Origin: SVQP01 sp045658965
GTDB taxonomy: Bacteria > Bacillota > Clostridia > Oscillospirales > CAG-272
Direction of reading: 5' to 3'
Length of the DNA: 64,000 nucleotides
Assembly: GCA_045658965.1 (NCBI GenBank)
Contig: JAZOVZ010000106.1
Location: forward strand, 1-64,000
Shown: one piece after another, positions 1-9,924 of the stretch
Layout of the letters: every line of letters starts with the position of its first letter
Numbering within the stretch: the first letter of the stretch is position 1
The notes under the pieces: model-generated
Databases searched by the model: none
Told to the model about the DNA's origin: nothing
The model's input: only the letters and a program-made list of their open reading frames with translations
Position numbers and translations under genes: made by a program

Positions 1-310
1 CCGCCTTTTTCAAAAGGCGGCGCAGGGCGAGGGCGCGAAGCCCTCGGCGCGCGTCGCAACGGGCGAAACTTCTTTAACGCTGGTTTTGGTTCTTTTTGCA
101 GCTCCTTGCTCAAAAAGAACGGAAAGGGTTTTCTCACATAATATCCCTACGGTTTACATTGATAAAATTCTCTCCGTTCTTTTTTTGAGCAAGTAGCCGC
201 AAAAAAAGAACCAAAAAAACGGCGAATAAGATATTTCGCGCCTGCGGGCGCGACGAGGGCTGCGCGCCCTCGACTGCGGGCGCTTTTTGCAAAAAGCGAC
301 GCAAAAACTC
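1..310. repeat. Nested inverted-repeat intergenic element
   Basis: No credible gene is present here. Two arms (about 80-124 and 173-219) are imperfect inverted copies containing 'gctccttgctcaaaaagaac' and its complement. They are surrounded by G+C-rich blocks built on 'gagggc/gccctc' (about 20-50 and 250-290). The structure looks like a dispersed palindromic repeat downstream of the sugar operon. It may extend left of the window. Confidence 0.6.
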
Positions 311-346
311 TCAAAATAGGGCGTCCGTGTGGTGGTGCTAAACAAG

Positions 347-374
347 AAAGGCTGTCGCTTTCGCGACAGCCTTT
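347..374 (-). terminator. Rho-independent terminator of the sugar ABC operon
   Basis: A perfect 12-bp stem (AAAGGCTGTCGC and its complement) with a 4-nt loop is followed on the minus strand by a T-rich run. It lies about 10 nt after the stop codon of the last gene of the operon. Confidence 0.85.
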
Positions 375-384
375 GTTTGTTTGA

Positions 385-1479
385 TTATTCTGCGGTCAGA
401 CCCGAACGCTCGATACCTTCAACAAGATATCTCTGTCCGAACAGGTACAGAATGACCAGCGGTGCAATAATGCAAAGACCGCAGGTGTTTCTGATCGCTG
501 CGTAATACAGGCTCTGGCCTGCATAGTCGGTCTTGAGCGACTTGGGAATATCAATGATGTCAGGCATCAGTACCGTCTTGGTGGTCGTGAAGAACAGCTC
601 CGTGTAGAAGTTGTCAGTCCACTGCCAGCAGAACGAGAACAGGAATACCGTGATCAGCATAGGTACGGACATGGGCAGAACGATCTGAATGAAGGTTCTG
701 AAGTTGCTCGCACCGTCGATGTATGCGGATTCTTCCAGAGAGTCCGGAATGCCGCGGAAGAACTGTCTGAGCATGAAGACGTACAGACCGTTCTTGAACG
801 CCAGACCCGTTGCCGACAGAACCAGCAAGGGAGCGTACGTGTTACACATGTTAATGCCGTTGGGCCAAGGCAGAATCTTGATCATGCCCAGAATGTTGTC
901 GATCGCTTCAATACCAACCGATGCACCGCCGCTGAAGAAGGACAGAATTCCGAACAGGTCGAAATAACGGAACTTCATGAACAGAGACAGCTCAAGAGTC
1001 TGGTGAGGAACGATCATGGTCAGCATAACCAGAAGGAAGATCAGACCGTTAGCCTTGAACTTGTACTTAGCAAAACCGTAACCGATGGTTGCACAGACGA
1101 AGGTCTGCAGCAGTGCGCAGCTGCCCGAAAGCAGAAGCGTGTTGCCGAATGCTTCCCAATAGTTCAGCTCGGTCAGAACGCCTTTGTAAATATCCAGCGT
1201 CCAGTTCTTGGGGATCAGACGTACGGTAACGTCTACGAAATCCTCAGGAGCCATGAAGGAGCCTGCAATCTTGGAAATGAACGGGAACAGAACTACGTAG
1301 GAAATACCTACCAGCAGTACCAGTCTGAATACGAACCAGACTACCTTAGTGAGGAAGAAGAAGCTGATGTACTTTTCCTTGAAACGAGTCTTGGCATCAG
1401 TTCTTTCGAAGTCAACCTTGATCTTGTTCTTGCTTTCTTTTAAAACCTTGGGCTTATTTTGCAAGTTTTGTGCATTCAT
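385..1479 (-). CDS. Carbohydrate ABC transporter permease, MalG type (second pair)
   Basis: Integral membrane permease that would form half of the channel of a binding-protein-dependent sugar importer. The 364 residues begin with a polar cytoplasmic tail of about 50 residues, then about six membrane segments. The EAA loop near residue 250 (EESAYIDGAS, then the I-LP part) is the contact site for an ATPase of the MsmX/MalK kind, which is not encoded here. A GGAGGTGA ribosome site precedes the ATG. It is the last gene of the operon, 15 nt after its MalF-type partner. The family is larger than usual (about 280 residues) because of the long N-terminus and an extra loop near residues 180-210. The substrate cannot be read from sequence. 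Confidence 0.9.
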   Translation of the reverse strand: MNAQNLQNKPKVLKESKNKIKVDFERTDAKTRFKEKYISFFFLTKVVWFVFRLVLLVGISYVVLFPFISKIAGSFMAPEDFVDVTVRLIPKNWTLDIYKGVLTELNYWEAFGNTLLLSGSCALLQTFVCATIGYGFAKYKFKANGLIFLLVMLTMIVPHQTLELSLFMKFRYFDLFGILSFFSGGASVGIEAIDNILGMIKILPWPNGINMCNTYAPLLVLSATGLAFKNGLYVFMLRQFFRGIPDSLEESAYIDGASNFRTFIQIVLPMSVPMLITVFLFSFCWQWTDNFYTELFFTTTKTVLMPDIIDIPKSLKTDYAGQSLYYAAIRNTCGLCIIAPLVILYLFGQRYLVEGIERSGLTAE

Positions 1480-1494
1480 TCTTTCCTCACCTCC

Positions 1495-2478
1495 TTAATC
1501 TCTTCTTTGATAGAATACGTACGACGAGAAGATCAGTGCAACCAAAGATACGATTGCAATGACGATCAGGAAGTACATCCAGGACATCGAGCTGGCAATA
1601 ACGTCGCCGTCTGCTGCCGAGCTCTTGACCGACTTGATGAACGACATTACCGAGTTGGACTGCGTGGTCAGCGCGTCAACGATGGTGTAAACGCCGTTTA
1701 CAAGAATCATCGGGCTGAGCATGGGGAAGGTAATCTTCCAGAAGGTTTCCCAAGCGGTTGCACCGTCAATACGGCACGCCTCGTAGATCGCGGGAGAAAT
1801 GGACTGCAGTGCGGACAGGAAGATCAGCATCTGTACGCCGGAACGGTTTACGATATCGTAAATGTTGTTGATCCAGCCGACAGCCATTTCCATCAGTTCC
1901 GTACCGACCTTCATGTTAGCGAACAAACGCTCAATATCCATAACGGATACGATGTCGCCCGCAGCACTTGATCCGGAACCGTCGTCGATACCACTTGCGT
2001 TATCCATGTAGGAGCCCAGAATGTTCTGTGCTTCAACGGTCTGCATCAGACCGGTTGCAAGAATAACGGGGATGAAGAAGATTGCACGGAATGCAGCTCT
2101 ACCAATCATCTTCTGGTTGAGCAGCACTGCCATGAACAGCGAGAAAATGATAATTGCGGGGATATCAAACGCCAGTTCTTTCATACCCGAGATCAAAACC
2201 TGAACGAAATCGGGGTCTTCAAACAGTGCGTACTGATAGTTCTCAAACCCTACAGGGGTCAGCGAGTAACCGCCGCCCTGCAGGATGTTGATTTTGAAAA
2301 AGCTGAGTTTTACGGAGTCGAAAATAACGGGCAGGTAGATCAGTGCGAAACCGATCAGGAAAGGTAATACGAAATACCAACCGATGCGCGACTTACGCTT
2401 ATCCAAGGAGGCGATTTTTCTCTTCTTGGGCGCAGACTTCTTGGTCATGGTATTCTGAAGCTTTGCGTCATTCGTCAT
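1495..2478 (-). CDS. Sugar ABC transporter permease, MalF type (second pair)
   Basis: Membrane permease pairing with the downstream MalG-type protein. The N-terminus is basic (KKSAPKKRKIASLDKRK), followed by a first membrane segment near residue 35. The EAA motif is seen near residue 240 (YEACRIDGAT, then ITFPMLSP). An unusual extracytoplasmic stretch of about 60 residues (about 150-215), rich in acidic residues, Gly and Ser, is inserted before the EAA region; typical LplB/MalF-type permeases of about 300 residues lack it. The GGGAGGTG ribosome site is well placed. It lies 18 nt after the DUF5696 gene in the same operon. Family membership is secure; the role of the insert is unknown. Confidence 0.9.
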   Translation of the reverse strand: MTNDAKLQNTMTKKSAPKKRKIASLDKRKSRIGWYFVLPFLIGFALIYLPVIFDSVKLSFFKINILQGGGYSLTPVGFENYQYALFEDPDFVQVLISGMKELAFDIPAIIIFSLFMAVLLNQKMIGRAAFRAIFFIPVILATGLMQTVEAQNILGSYMDNASGIDDGSGSSAAGDIVSVMDIERLFANMKVGTELMEMAVGWINNIYDIVNRSGVQMLIFLSALQSISPAIYEACRIDGATAWETFWKITFPMLSPMILVNGVYTIVDALTTQSNSVMSFIKSVKSSAADGDVIASSMSWMYFLIVIAIVSLVALIFSSYVFYQRRD

Positions 2479-2496
2479 ATTCTACACCTCCCTTTC

Positions 2497-5400
2497 TTAC
2501 TGCATCACAACAACGTAACCGTATGCGGGCAGAGTGTAGATCATACCCTCGTATTCCACGTTAACGGAGAAGTTGTTGTAATTGAGAATAATAGACTTAT
2601 ATGCATCGGAGTCAACACCGTTCTTGCCACCGTAGGTAACGATAACGATGGAGCCTTCCTCAACTGCATACTTGTCAAATACTTCCTGCTCCTCTTCCTT
2701 GTCTTCACCGCCGGAAGGACCAACAGGAGTGATACGCTTATCGATCTCAGCCTTGGTAATATAACCGCCGTTGATCACGATATTGGATACGTCTTCAAAC
2801 AGAGCAAACGCGCTGGTTGCTGCGGTTGTGAAGGAATCCTGAGTGAAATCAAGCTCAGGCTTTACAAGAGTCTCGGTCAGAGAATTCTTGTATTCCGCGC
2901 TGTAGTCACTCAGCTTAACCATTGCGTAGTACTTAGCCAGGTTTGCAACGTCGGTCTTGTAAAGCTTAGCGTAATCGTAAACGAAGTGAGCCAGCTTTTC
3001 AACCTCTGCGTTCTGGTCAACGGTAGTTGCCTCTTCACCCTCAACACCGGATTCAATGGTAACGGTCTTGAGTGCGCAAGCAGCGATCAGATCGTTGTAA
3101 GCAGTGGTCTTGCCGGTTTCCAGCTTGGTAGCTGCTTCAGCAAGCTTTGCTTCTGCTGCTGCGATCTTTTCTGCATCGCCCTCTGCCTCGGCAATTGCCT
3201 CGTCATAAGCTTCCTTAGCTGCTGCGTAAACAGCTTCTGCCTTTGCAATAGCCTCGTCGAAGGCTGCAACGCCTGCGTCGAAGTTTTCTGCTACGTACTG
3301 CTGGATCAGAGCTTCCATAGCAGATACGTCAGCTTCAACAGTGTAGGAATCCTTATTTTCATCCTTTGCGTATCTATCCTTCAGGATAGCAAAGTCAGCA
3401 CCGTTGAGGTACTTATCGGTCAGATCTCTGTAAGCTTCAGCCTCGGAGATCAGCTCAGGCAGCATGCCCTCGGTTGCCTTGATCAGTTCAACGGCAGCCT
3501 TAGCATTATCAAGGTGCATCTGAACGTCGAGAAGCGCCTTCTGTGCCTTTGCGTAGTAGTTGTAAATGTTTACGATGTCATTCAGACGTCTGTTTCTGGT
3601 AGTATTGTATCTACTCTTAGCACTTCTGTAATTCAGGTATTCCTGATACAGATCGTATTCCTCGGTGCCTTCTTCTGCATCAGAATACTCTGCATAAGAT
3701 TCATACTCTGCCTCAGACTTGATTGCAAGAACTGCATCGTAGCCTGCCTTGTACTCTTCCAGAGCTGCTACGTCGGACAGGAAAGGCACGTACATGTCGT
3801 TTGCCTGCTTGAATGCGGTTGCTGCATCGTCCAGGGACGCAATTGCAGCTTCTGCAGCTTCTCTTGCATGCTTTCTTGCGATGCTGACTGCCTGCTTATC
3901 CTTGAGTGCAAGGACTTCGCCTGCGTTCTCTTCATCATAGATGAAGCTGTCAAGCACGTTCTTGATATCGTCAAGCAGCTCGTCGCTGTCGGGTACGCGG
4001 GTACCGGTCCAGAACTCGTGATCAATGATCAGCTTATCCTGAACGTCGCCGAGCACGCCGTTGAGCTCGCCGTACAGATCGATCACGTCATCCTTCCAGA
4101 TGTCGTAACGAACCGAGTAGTAGTGGCTGAGCAGCTCGTATTCCTTAAGGTTCTGAGTGTTCTGGTAGGACAGGATGTAATAAGGAGCAGCGCCATTCTC
4201 AATTGCCTTGAGCATTGCGTACTGAATATTACCTTCCATGTTCAGAGGAGCACCGGTGAAGCTTACGTAACCGTGCAGTACAACGCCTACGAAAGGAACT
4301 GCATGTGCTGCGTCGTTGTTACGGCTGGAGTCAAGAGAAACGTCCAGCAGGTGGTCAAGGAACTTCCAGGTAAATGCGTTACCGCCTTCGCTCATCAGCT
4401 CAATTTCCTGACCCTGATTGTTCTTCAAGCCGGACAGGTAATCAAGAGCGTTTGCTACGAATTCCTTGGAGTCCTCGCGGTTGTAAGGATCATCCTCGTC
4501 AAAGTCGGAGTTCAGGGTGTTACCCAGGGTGCTGACGGAAATACCGTTTACGTTATCGTACTGGAGGTAGTTTGCGGTCAGCTTTTCATAGAACTTGCTG
4601 AATCTCGAGGGGGAGATTGCCAGCTGGAAGTGGCTTTCGTGCTTCTGCTTGGTTGCAGAATACTCACGGTAGCTTGCATAACGGTCGTCGATGGTCTTAA
4701 CTGCGTCCTTATCTCTGCTTACGCCGTCAAAGGTGTCGGTGTAGCTGATGTAGGAGAAGTCGAAGTCCGGGAAGATGCCCATGTTGCTGCCGTCGCCCTT
4801 AGCGTTAACTTCTGCTGCATAATCAACCAGAGCCTGGAAGCCGTCCTTACCGCCGACTGCCTTTTCCCACTTGAGCTTGGAAGGCACGGTGGAGAACATA
4901 CCGCCGTTTGCATAACCGGTCAGCTTGAAGTTGATGTTGGTCACGCCTTCAGCTGCCAGCTCGTCGTACATGGTCTTAACGTCCTCAAAGGTGGTCAGAG
5001 GAGTCATAACGTCCACGGGAATGGACATGATTCTCTGGGTGGTTTCCAGAGCACCGAAGGTTTCGATGTACAGAGGAATGTTTTCACCAACCTGCTCTGC
5101 GGTCAATCTGGTCAGGTAGCCGCCGCGGTCCAGATAATCTCTGTATGCCAGTGCCATACCCATCCAGGAGGTTTCGTAGTAGTCGGTAACGCCCTTTTCG
5201 GCTGCCAGATCGTCATCGCCCAGCATGACGTAACGGATCTTATAGTTACCTACGTACTTTCTTTCACTTACAACCGTCCAGGTAGCGTCCGAACCTACGG
5301 AAATGGAGTCCTGCAGGTTGTAGGAGTCACTGGGTCTGGGGTTGAATACCATCTTTACGGTGTTGTAATCACTCAGAGAGCCTGCGTGATAGGTCATGAT

Positions 5401-6849
5401 ATCGGTCAGAGCGTCGCCCTCTTCCATGATGGCAACGTAACCGCGATCCTGCTCGCGCTTTACGGACTCAATAGCAGTGTTACCGATGAGTGCACCGTAC
5501 TTGGTTACAAGCGCGGGAGGAGTGTCCGCACCCGTTGCGGTTTCGTAGTATCTGTTGATCTGATCTACGAGTGCGCCGGACAGGGTGGTGACTTCCTTGA
5601 TCTCCTCACCGGACTCTTCGTCCACGGTGGTCTCGATGTAATCGTAGTAAACGGTGTTTTCAACAACGCCGAATACGGGGAATCTGATAGCCTGCTGATA
5701 GGTACCGGTGATGCTGTGGTAAGCAAAGTCGGTGCCGTAGACCTTACCTCTTACGGTTCTGGTCTTGGTGTCTGCGATGTCGTCAAACTCGTAGAGCGAG
5801 CCTGCGCCGTCGGGATAGAAGGTATAGCCTTCATACGCGCTGTTACCTGCGCCCATGTAAGGCAGAACCTGCAAGGATTCCAGCTGATACATCTGCTCGT
5901 TGAAGCGGATACCGTTAGCGGGAAGTCTGACGGTCATGCCGTTTTCATCCAGCGTGTACTCCAGAGACAGCTTGAACAGAGGCGGGTTCTTATCCTGTGC
6001 CTCGTATTCGGTCTCAGCGTGGTCAGCATCCAGTTCTTCGTAAGTGTACTCGGGGCAATAAGTCTTGATCATGCCCTCGATTCTGTTCTTCTCGACCTCG
6101 GATGCCTTATCGTCGAATACGTAAACTTCCATCTTTTCTACGATGGGGAATACTTCGATCAACTCGGCACGTGCTCTCTCGGACAGACCCTCAAGAGACT
6201 TCTTGAGGTAGTAAGCGGTCAGCTTACTGTAGTCGAATTCGGAGATACCGTTTTCCAGAGCGGGAGCACAGATGACTTCCTCAAAACGCTCAACGCTGAT
6301 CATACCGGGAACCAGCTTTCTTGCCTGTTCTCTACCCAGCGTATACTGTACGCGGATACCGTTCTTGATCTGCTTCACTGTGATCTGATCCTTCAGAGCT
6401 GCCATTTCGTAGCTCACGAAGGTGGGAGACTGGTTGTTATCGGTGTACTGAATGACGATCTGCGAGAGCAGCTCGTTCTTGGTGTTGGTAGAACCAAGAG
6501 TGGAAGTACCGATATCATAGGGGTTGGTGAACAGAATTTCACCGGTCTTTGTGTTGCGGTATGCAACTTCACCCGAGAAAGCGTCTACGTAAAGCTCGTA
6601 GTCGCCCTTGGTCAGCCAAGGACCTTCCTTGCCATTTCTGTCAAGCATGGATGCCAGCTTTTCCTCGGGATTTGTGAACACCAGCGTGGTGTAGTCAATG
6701 GTCTCCTCGACCTCTTCCTTCTTGTCGGTGGTCTCCTTGTCGGTTTCCTCCTCAGCAGCGGATGCGCTGAAGATGGAAAGCACGCTCAGAGAACCCAGCA
6801 TCAACATTACAGCTAAGAGCAAAGAGATAAATTTGATTTGATTTTTCAT
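2497..6849 (-). CDS. Secreted DUF5696 protein with long Ala/Glu-rich helical insert
   Basis: A 1450-residue exported protein with a signal peptide (residues 1-32, ending SASAA). Residues about 40-560 are beta-rich. Residues about 580-930 resemble a TIM-barrel-like glycosidase fold (segments such as FGALETTQRIM and FPDFDFSYISY), consistent with my recollection of DUF5696 proteins. From about 960 to 1310 there is a long Ala/Glu/Lys-rich, predicted helical or coiled-coil insert with many Tyr and Asp residues. The conserved-looking C-terminus resumes near 1390 (EEGSIVIVTYGGKNGV). There is no LPXTG or lipobox. It sits between the Yip1 protein and the second permease pair in a sugar ABC operon, so a role in binding or processing an extracellular glycan at the membrane is inferred. 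No catalytic residues can be assigned. Confidence 0.75.
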   Translation of the reverse strand: MKNQIKFISLLLAVMLMLGSLSVLSIFSASAAEEETDKETTDKKEEVEETIDYTTLVFTNPEEKLASMLDRNGKEGPWLTKGDYELYVDAFSGEVAYRNTKTGEILFTNPYDIGTSTLGSTNTKNELLSQIVIQYTDNNQSPTFVSYEMAALKDQITVKQIKNGIRVQYTLGREQARKLVPGMISVERFEEVICAPALENGISEFDYSKLTAYYLKKSLEGLSERARAELIEVFPIVEKMEVYVFDDKASEVEKNRIEGMIKTYCPEYTYEELDADHAETEYEAQDKNPPLFKLSLEYTLDENGMTVRLPANGIRFNEQMYQLESLQVLPYMGAGNSAYEGYTFYPDGAGSLYEFDDIADTKTRTVRGKVYGTDFAYHSITGTYQQAIRFPVFGVVENTVYYDYIETTVDEESGEEIKEVTTLSGALVDQINRYYETATGADTPPALVTKYGALIGNTAIESVKREQDRGYVAIMEEGDALTDIMTYHAGSLSDYNTVKMVFNPRPSDSYNLQDSISVGSDATWTVVSERKYVGNYKIRYVMLGDDDLAAEKGVTDYYETSWMGMALAYRDYLDRGGYLTRLTAEQVGENIPLYIETFGALETTQRIMSIPVDVMTPLTTFEDVKTMYDELAAEGVTNINFKLTGYANGGMFSTVPSKLKWEKAVGGKDGFQALVDYAAEVNAKGDGSNMGIFPDFDFSYISYTDTFDGVSRDKDAVKTIDDRYASYREYSATKQKHESHFQLAISPSRFSKFYEKLTANYLQYDNVNGISVSTLGNTLNSDFDEDDPYNREDSKEFVANALDYLSGLKNNQGQEIELMSEGGNAFTWKFLDHLLDVSLDSSRNNDAAHAVPFVGVVLHGYVSFTGAPLNMEGNIQYAMLKAIENGAAPYYILSYQNTQNLKEYELLSHYYSVRYDIWKDDVIDLYGELNGVLGDVQDKLIIDHEFWTGTRVPDSDELLDDIKNVLDSFIYDEENAGEVLALKDKQAVSIARKHAREAAEAAIASLDDAATAFKQANDMYVPFLSDVAALEEYKAGYDAVLAIKSEAEYESYAEYSDAEEGTEEYDLYQEYLNYRSAKSRYNTTRNRRLNDIVNIYNYYAKAQKALLDVQMHLDNAKAAVELIKATEGMLPELISEAEAYRDLTDKYLNGADFAILKDRYAKDENKDSYTVEADVSAMEALIQQYVAENFDAGVAAFDEAIAKAEAVYAAAKEAYDEAIAEAEGDAEKIAAAEAKLAEAATKLETGKTTAYNDLIAACALKTVTIESGVEGEEATTVDQNAEVEKLAHFVYDYAKLYKTDVANLAKYYAMVKLSDYSAEYKNSLTETLVKPELDFTQDSFTTAATSAFALFEDVSNIVINGGYITKAEIDKRITPVGPSGGEDKEEEQEVFDKYAVEEGSIVIVTYGGKNGVDSDAYKSIILNYNNFSVNVEYEGMIYTLPAYGYVVVMQ

Positions 6850-6879
6850 ATAAATTACCTTTCCCTCCTATCTGTAGCG

Positions 6880-9033
6880 TTACATGCGGTACTGCAGCTC
6901 GGTGACGATGTTGGTACCCAGGGATACCAGCTTACCAACGAGCGTGGTAAACAGGATTGCAATGAACATGATAAATACCATGCCAAGCACTGTTCCAAGA
7001 ATCGTGATCAGATTCTTTACGATGGAGTAGTCGTGAGTTACCTGCGTGCCGAAGAAGATCAGGACACCCATCCACAAGAAAGAGAGGGTGGTGACCAGAG
7101 CGATCAGCTCGACCTCGGTGGCGATTGCGAAGTTGGAGTAAATGGTTGCGGGAATGACCAGCAACGGAATGGGCATCATACTGTAAGAGCATGCGATGTA
7201 GATATCCTTGAAGCTGCCTTCACCTTCAAACAGAGTGGTCAAGCACCAGTTTGCGGTGACAAACAGAAGCAGAGGAACCATTACCGAAATTGCCTGTGCC
7301 CAAATGGTAGAGAAGCCGCCGTAGGGATTCATCAGATATCCCTGACCGATAGACTGGTAGAAGAAGGACAGAATGACGATGAGGTTGATGGTAACCGCAC
7401 CGCGCAGCGAGCCGCGACGCTCGTGCTTGAGGTCCCAGAAGCCGTCGAAAGGATGCAGCATGACGTAGAACGCATATAGCAGCTCCTCCCAGTAGGTTCT
7501 TCTCTGATCAGCCTTCTTAATTCTCTTGTTGACCTTGCCGATATACTTAGCCACAAGAAGGACAACAACGATCAGTGCTACGATACCGATCAGAAGGAAC
7601 AGGAAGTACTTGGACATGAATTCCTTTCTGATGTCCTTGTAGGAGTTGGACCAGTTGTCGGTATCATAAGCAGCCTCAAAGTATTCAAGGGATTCCTCAA
7701 AATCACCTCTGCGGTACATTGCCTGACCGATACCGATGTAGGCTGCGTCGAAGTTGGAGTTTCTCTTAAGAACGTCAGTCCAGAGGTTGATCGCCTCGTT
7801 GTAGTCCTGACGGTTCTCTGCTGCGATCGCATCCAGCAGTACGTCACCGTACTCTGTACGCTCGAATACCGTGATGGTATCCTTATCCTTGTCCAGGATC
7901 AGCATGGTGTCGCCCTGATAGCAGATCGCCTCAATGCTGGAGATATTACCCAGCATGTTACCTTCCTTATCACCGAAGGCGAACAGGAGGTTACCGTCAA
8001 AGTCGTAGGTGTAGATCTTACTACGCTTTTCGTCGATGATAGACCAGGTCTGCTCAGGACCGCTTGCTACGTCGATCAGCGTGGAAACACCGGTAGGAAC
8101 GCCCTTGGAGGCGTCGGTAGATCTTGCACCGAAGATATCGATTTCACCGGAAGGCGGATAGAAGCCGTTACGACGCATGATCTCGTCACCTGCCTGGTTG
8201 AGCAGCTTAACGGGTGCGTACTTACCGGTCTTATCCTTTGCAGTAATGGTACCTGCAACGGAGCCCTCGTCGATGGTGGAGGTGGTTACGTAAATGAAGT
8301 CGCCGTTGAGTGCGATGTTGTTGTACTCGGTTGCAACGTAGGTCTCGGAGTTCTCTCTCTGCTCTTCGGTCTGGAATCTTCTCCAAACGATCTCCCAAGC
8401 GGAAATGGTAACTGCCTGTGCACCGATAAAGCCGGTAAACTCACCGCTACTGGTCATTACGATGATACCCTGGTAGGTGGTGGAGGATACGACGTACAGC
8501 TTTTCGTACTTATCTACTGCGATAGCAACCGGCTTATAGACCGAGTTGTCATCGAACAGAGGAGATTCGGGCTCTTCAATGACGCGGCTGAACGAACCGT
8601 CGCGGTTGAACACGACGATACGGTTTGCACCGGTGTCACATACCCAGATGTAACGCTCGGAAACGAATACACCCTGGGGTGCGCTCAGGCTGTCCATAAC
8701 GCCCTGTCCGTTACGGAAGGCGGAAATGGTGAACTTGAGCTTGTAGTAACGGTCAAGAACAACGATACGGTTGTTTGCAGTATCTGCAATGTAAACGTTG
8801 CCCTGGTCGTCACAGATCAGGTCGCCGGGGTTGTCGATCGGAACGTCAAGTCCCATGTAAGCGGAATCAACAACCTTGTCAGCGGTGTAAGCATCAGGCG
8901 AATACAGCGCGTATCCGTCGATGGAGTAGGTGTAGGTCTGATATGCGGAGCTTGCCGTAGCAGGAAGGACCAGGCAGGAAGCGACCATCATGATCGAGAA
9001 CAGTACACTTAATATAATTGTAAGCTTTTTCAC
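6880..9033 (-). CDS. NHL-repeat / TPR / Yip1 domain membrane protein
   Basis: A 717-residue protein with a signal peptide (residues 1-28, ATAS), then NHL-type beta-propeller repeats from about 55 to 400 (for example NVYIADTANNRIVVLDR and YIWVCDTGANRIVVFNR). A TPR-like pair follows near 405-455, then a membrane segment near 470-492, a basic linker, and a Yip1-like membrane bundle of about five helices to the C-terminus. The propeller should lie outside the cell and the Yip1 part in the membrane. It follows the first MalG-type permease by 17 nt and precedes the DUF5696 gene by 30 nt. An extracellular sensor or scaffold for the importer is inference. Confidence 0.8.
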   Translation of the reverse strand: MKKLTIILSVLFSIMMVASCLVLPATASSAYQTYTYSIDGYALYSPDAYTADKVVDSAYMGLDVPIDNPGDLICDDQGNVYIADTANNRIVVLDRYYKLKFTISAFRNGQGVMDSLSAPQGVFVSERYIWVCDTGANRIVVFNRDGSFSRVIEEPESPLFDDNSVYKPVAIAVDKYEKLYVVSSTTYQGIIVMTSSGEFTGFIGAQAVTISAWEIVWRRFQTEEQRENSETYVATEYNNIALNGDFIYVTTSTIDEGSVAGTITAKDKTGKYAPVKLLNQAGDEIMRRNGFYPPSGEIDIFGARSTDASKGVPTGVSTLIDVASGPEQTWSIIDEKRSKIYTYDFDGNLLFAFGDKEGNMLGNISSIEAICYQGDTMLILDKDKDTITVFERTEYGDVLLDAIAAENRQDYNEAINLWTDVLKRNSNFDAAYIGIGQAMYRRGDFEESLEYFEAAYDTDNWSNSYKDIRKEFMSKYFLFLLIGIVALIVVVLLVAKYIGKVNKRIKKADQRRTYWEELLYAFYVMLHPFDGFWDLKHERRGSLRGAVTINLIVILSFFYQSIGQGYLMNPYGGFSTIWAQAISVMVPLLLFVTANWCLTTLFEGEGSFKDIYIACSYSMMPIPLLVIPATIYSNFAIATEVELIALVTTLSFLWMGVLIFFGTQVTHDYSIVKNLITILGTVLGMVFIMFIAILFTTLVGKLVSLGTNIVTELQYRM

Positions 9034-9050
9034 GATTCTTCCCTCCTGTC

Positions 9051-9923
9051 TTAGTCTTTCATACCGGACGAGCCCATGGTTTCAATGATGTTGGACTGCG
9101 ATACCACGAATACCGTGATCGGAACCATCATCATAATAACCGTAGAAGCTGCGGCTGCACCTGCACGCGCGATACCGCCTGCGGTGATCTGGCCAATTGC
9201 GTAGTTAAAGGATTTGAGCTGCTCGGAGTGGATGTACATCGAAGCACCTGCGTTCCAAAGACCCTGGAACGAATAGATGATCAGCGTCAGCCACGCGGGC
9301 TTAACCATGGGCATTGCGATGACCCAGTAGGTCTTGAGCTCGCTTGCGCCGTCAAGTCTTGCAGACTCCAGCACAGAGTCGTTTACGTTGGTGTCCATGA
9401 ACTGCTTCATCAGGTAAAGACCCAGCGAAGAGCACCATGCGGGAACGATGATTGCCCAGTATGTATCAACGAAGTGCAGCAAGGACATCAGCATGAAGGA
9501 TGCGATTGCGGTAACGGTTGCGTTGAACATCAGGGACAGCTGAACTGCCTGGAACATCCAGCCTCTGCCCGGGAACTTGATCTTTGCCAGCGCATATGCT
9601 GCAAGAGAAGCCAGGAACAGGTGTCCGAAGGTACCCGCTACAGAAGTAAACACGGTGTTGAAAATGTAACGAGAGAACGGAACCCAAGAGGTGTTCATCA
9701 GGTTGAACAGGTCAATAAAGTTATCCAGCGTGGGGGACATAACGTAAAATCTGGGGGGATACATCCAAAGCTCATCCAAAGGCTTTACGGACTGCATGAG
9801 CACGTACAGCATGGGAAGGAACATGAATGCACCGAGAATAACGAGTACAAACGTGATACCCGCGTCGCCTCCCGCAGAACGGGCAAGTACGACTTTATGT
9901 TTTCTTGTTCTAAGCTTTGCCAT
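9051..9923 (-). CDS. Carbohydrate ABC transporter permease, MalG type (first pair)
   Basis: A 290-residue membrane permease of normal family length with six predicted membrane segments. The EAA loop is near residue 185 (LESARLDGAS followed by IAMPMVKP). It ends with a short hydrophilic tail (IIETMGSSGMKD) typical of this subfamily. It overlaps nothing but starts 1 nt after the MalF-type gene, so the two are translationally coupled. With that partner it would form the channel for the large solute-binding protein encoded first in the operon. Confidence 0.92.
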   Translation of the reverse strand: MAKLRTRKHKVVLARSAGGDAGITFVLVILGAFMFLPMLYVLMQSVKPLDELWMYPPRFYVMSPTLDNFIDLFNLMNTSWVPFSRYIFNTVFTSVAGTFGHLFLASLAAYALAKIKFPGRGWMFQAVQLSLMFNATVTAIASFMLMSLLHFVDTYWAIIVPAWCSSLGLYLMKQFMDTNVNDSVLESARLDGASELKTYWVIAMPMVKPAWLTLIIYSFQGLWNAGASMYIHSEQLKSFNYAIGQITAGGIARAGAAAASTVIMMMVPITVFVVSQSNIIETMGSSGMKD

Positions 9924-9924
9924 A

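Noticed and set aside
154..345. Small minus-strand frame near the left edge
   Set aside because: Lies entirely in an inverted-repeat region and has no ribosome site.
2986..6816. Long open frame (1276 codons) antisense to the DUF5696 gene
   Set aside because: It is a codon-bias shadow of the minus-strand gene; the translation is low-complexity (Cys/Val/Leu-rich), with no domain or ribosome site.
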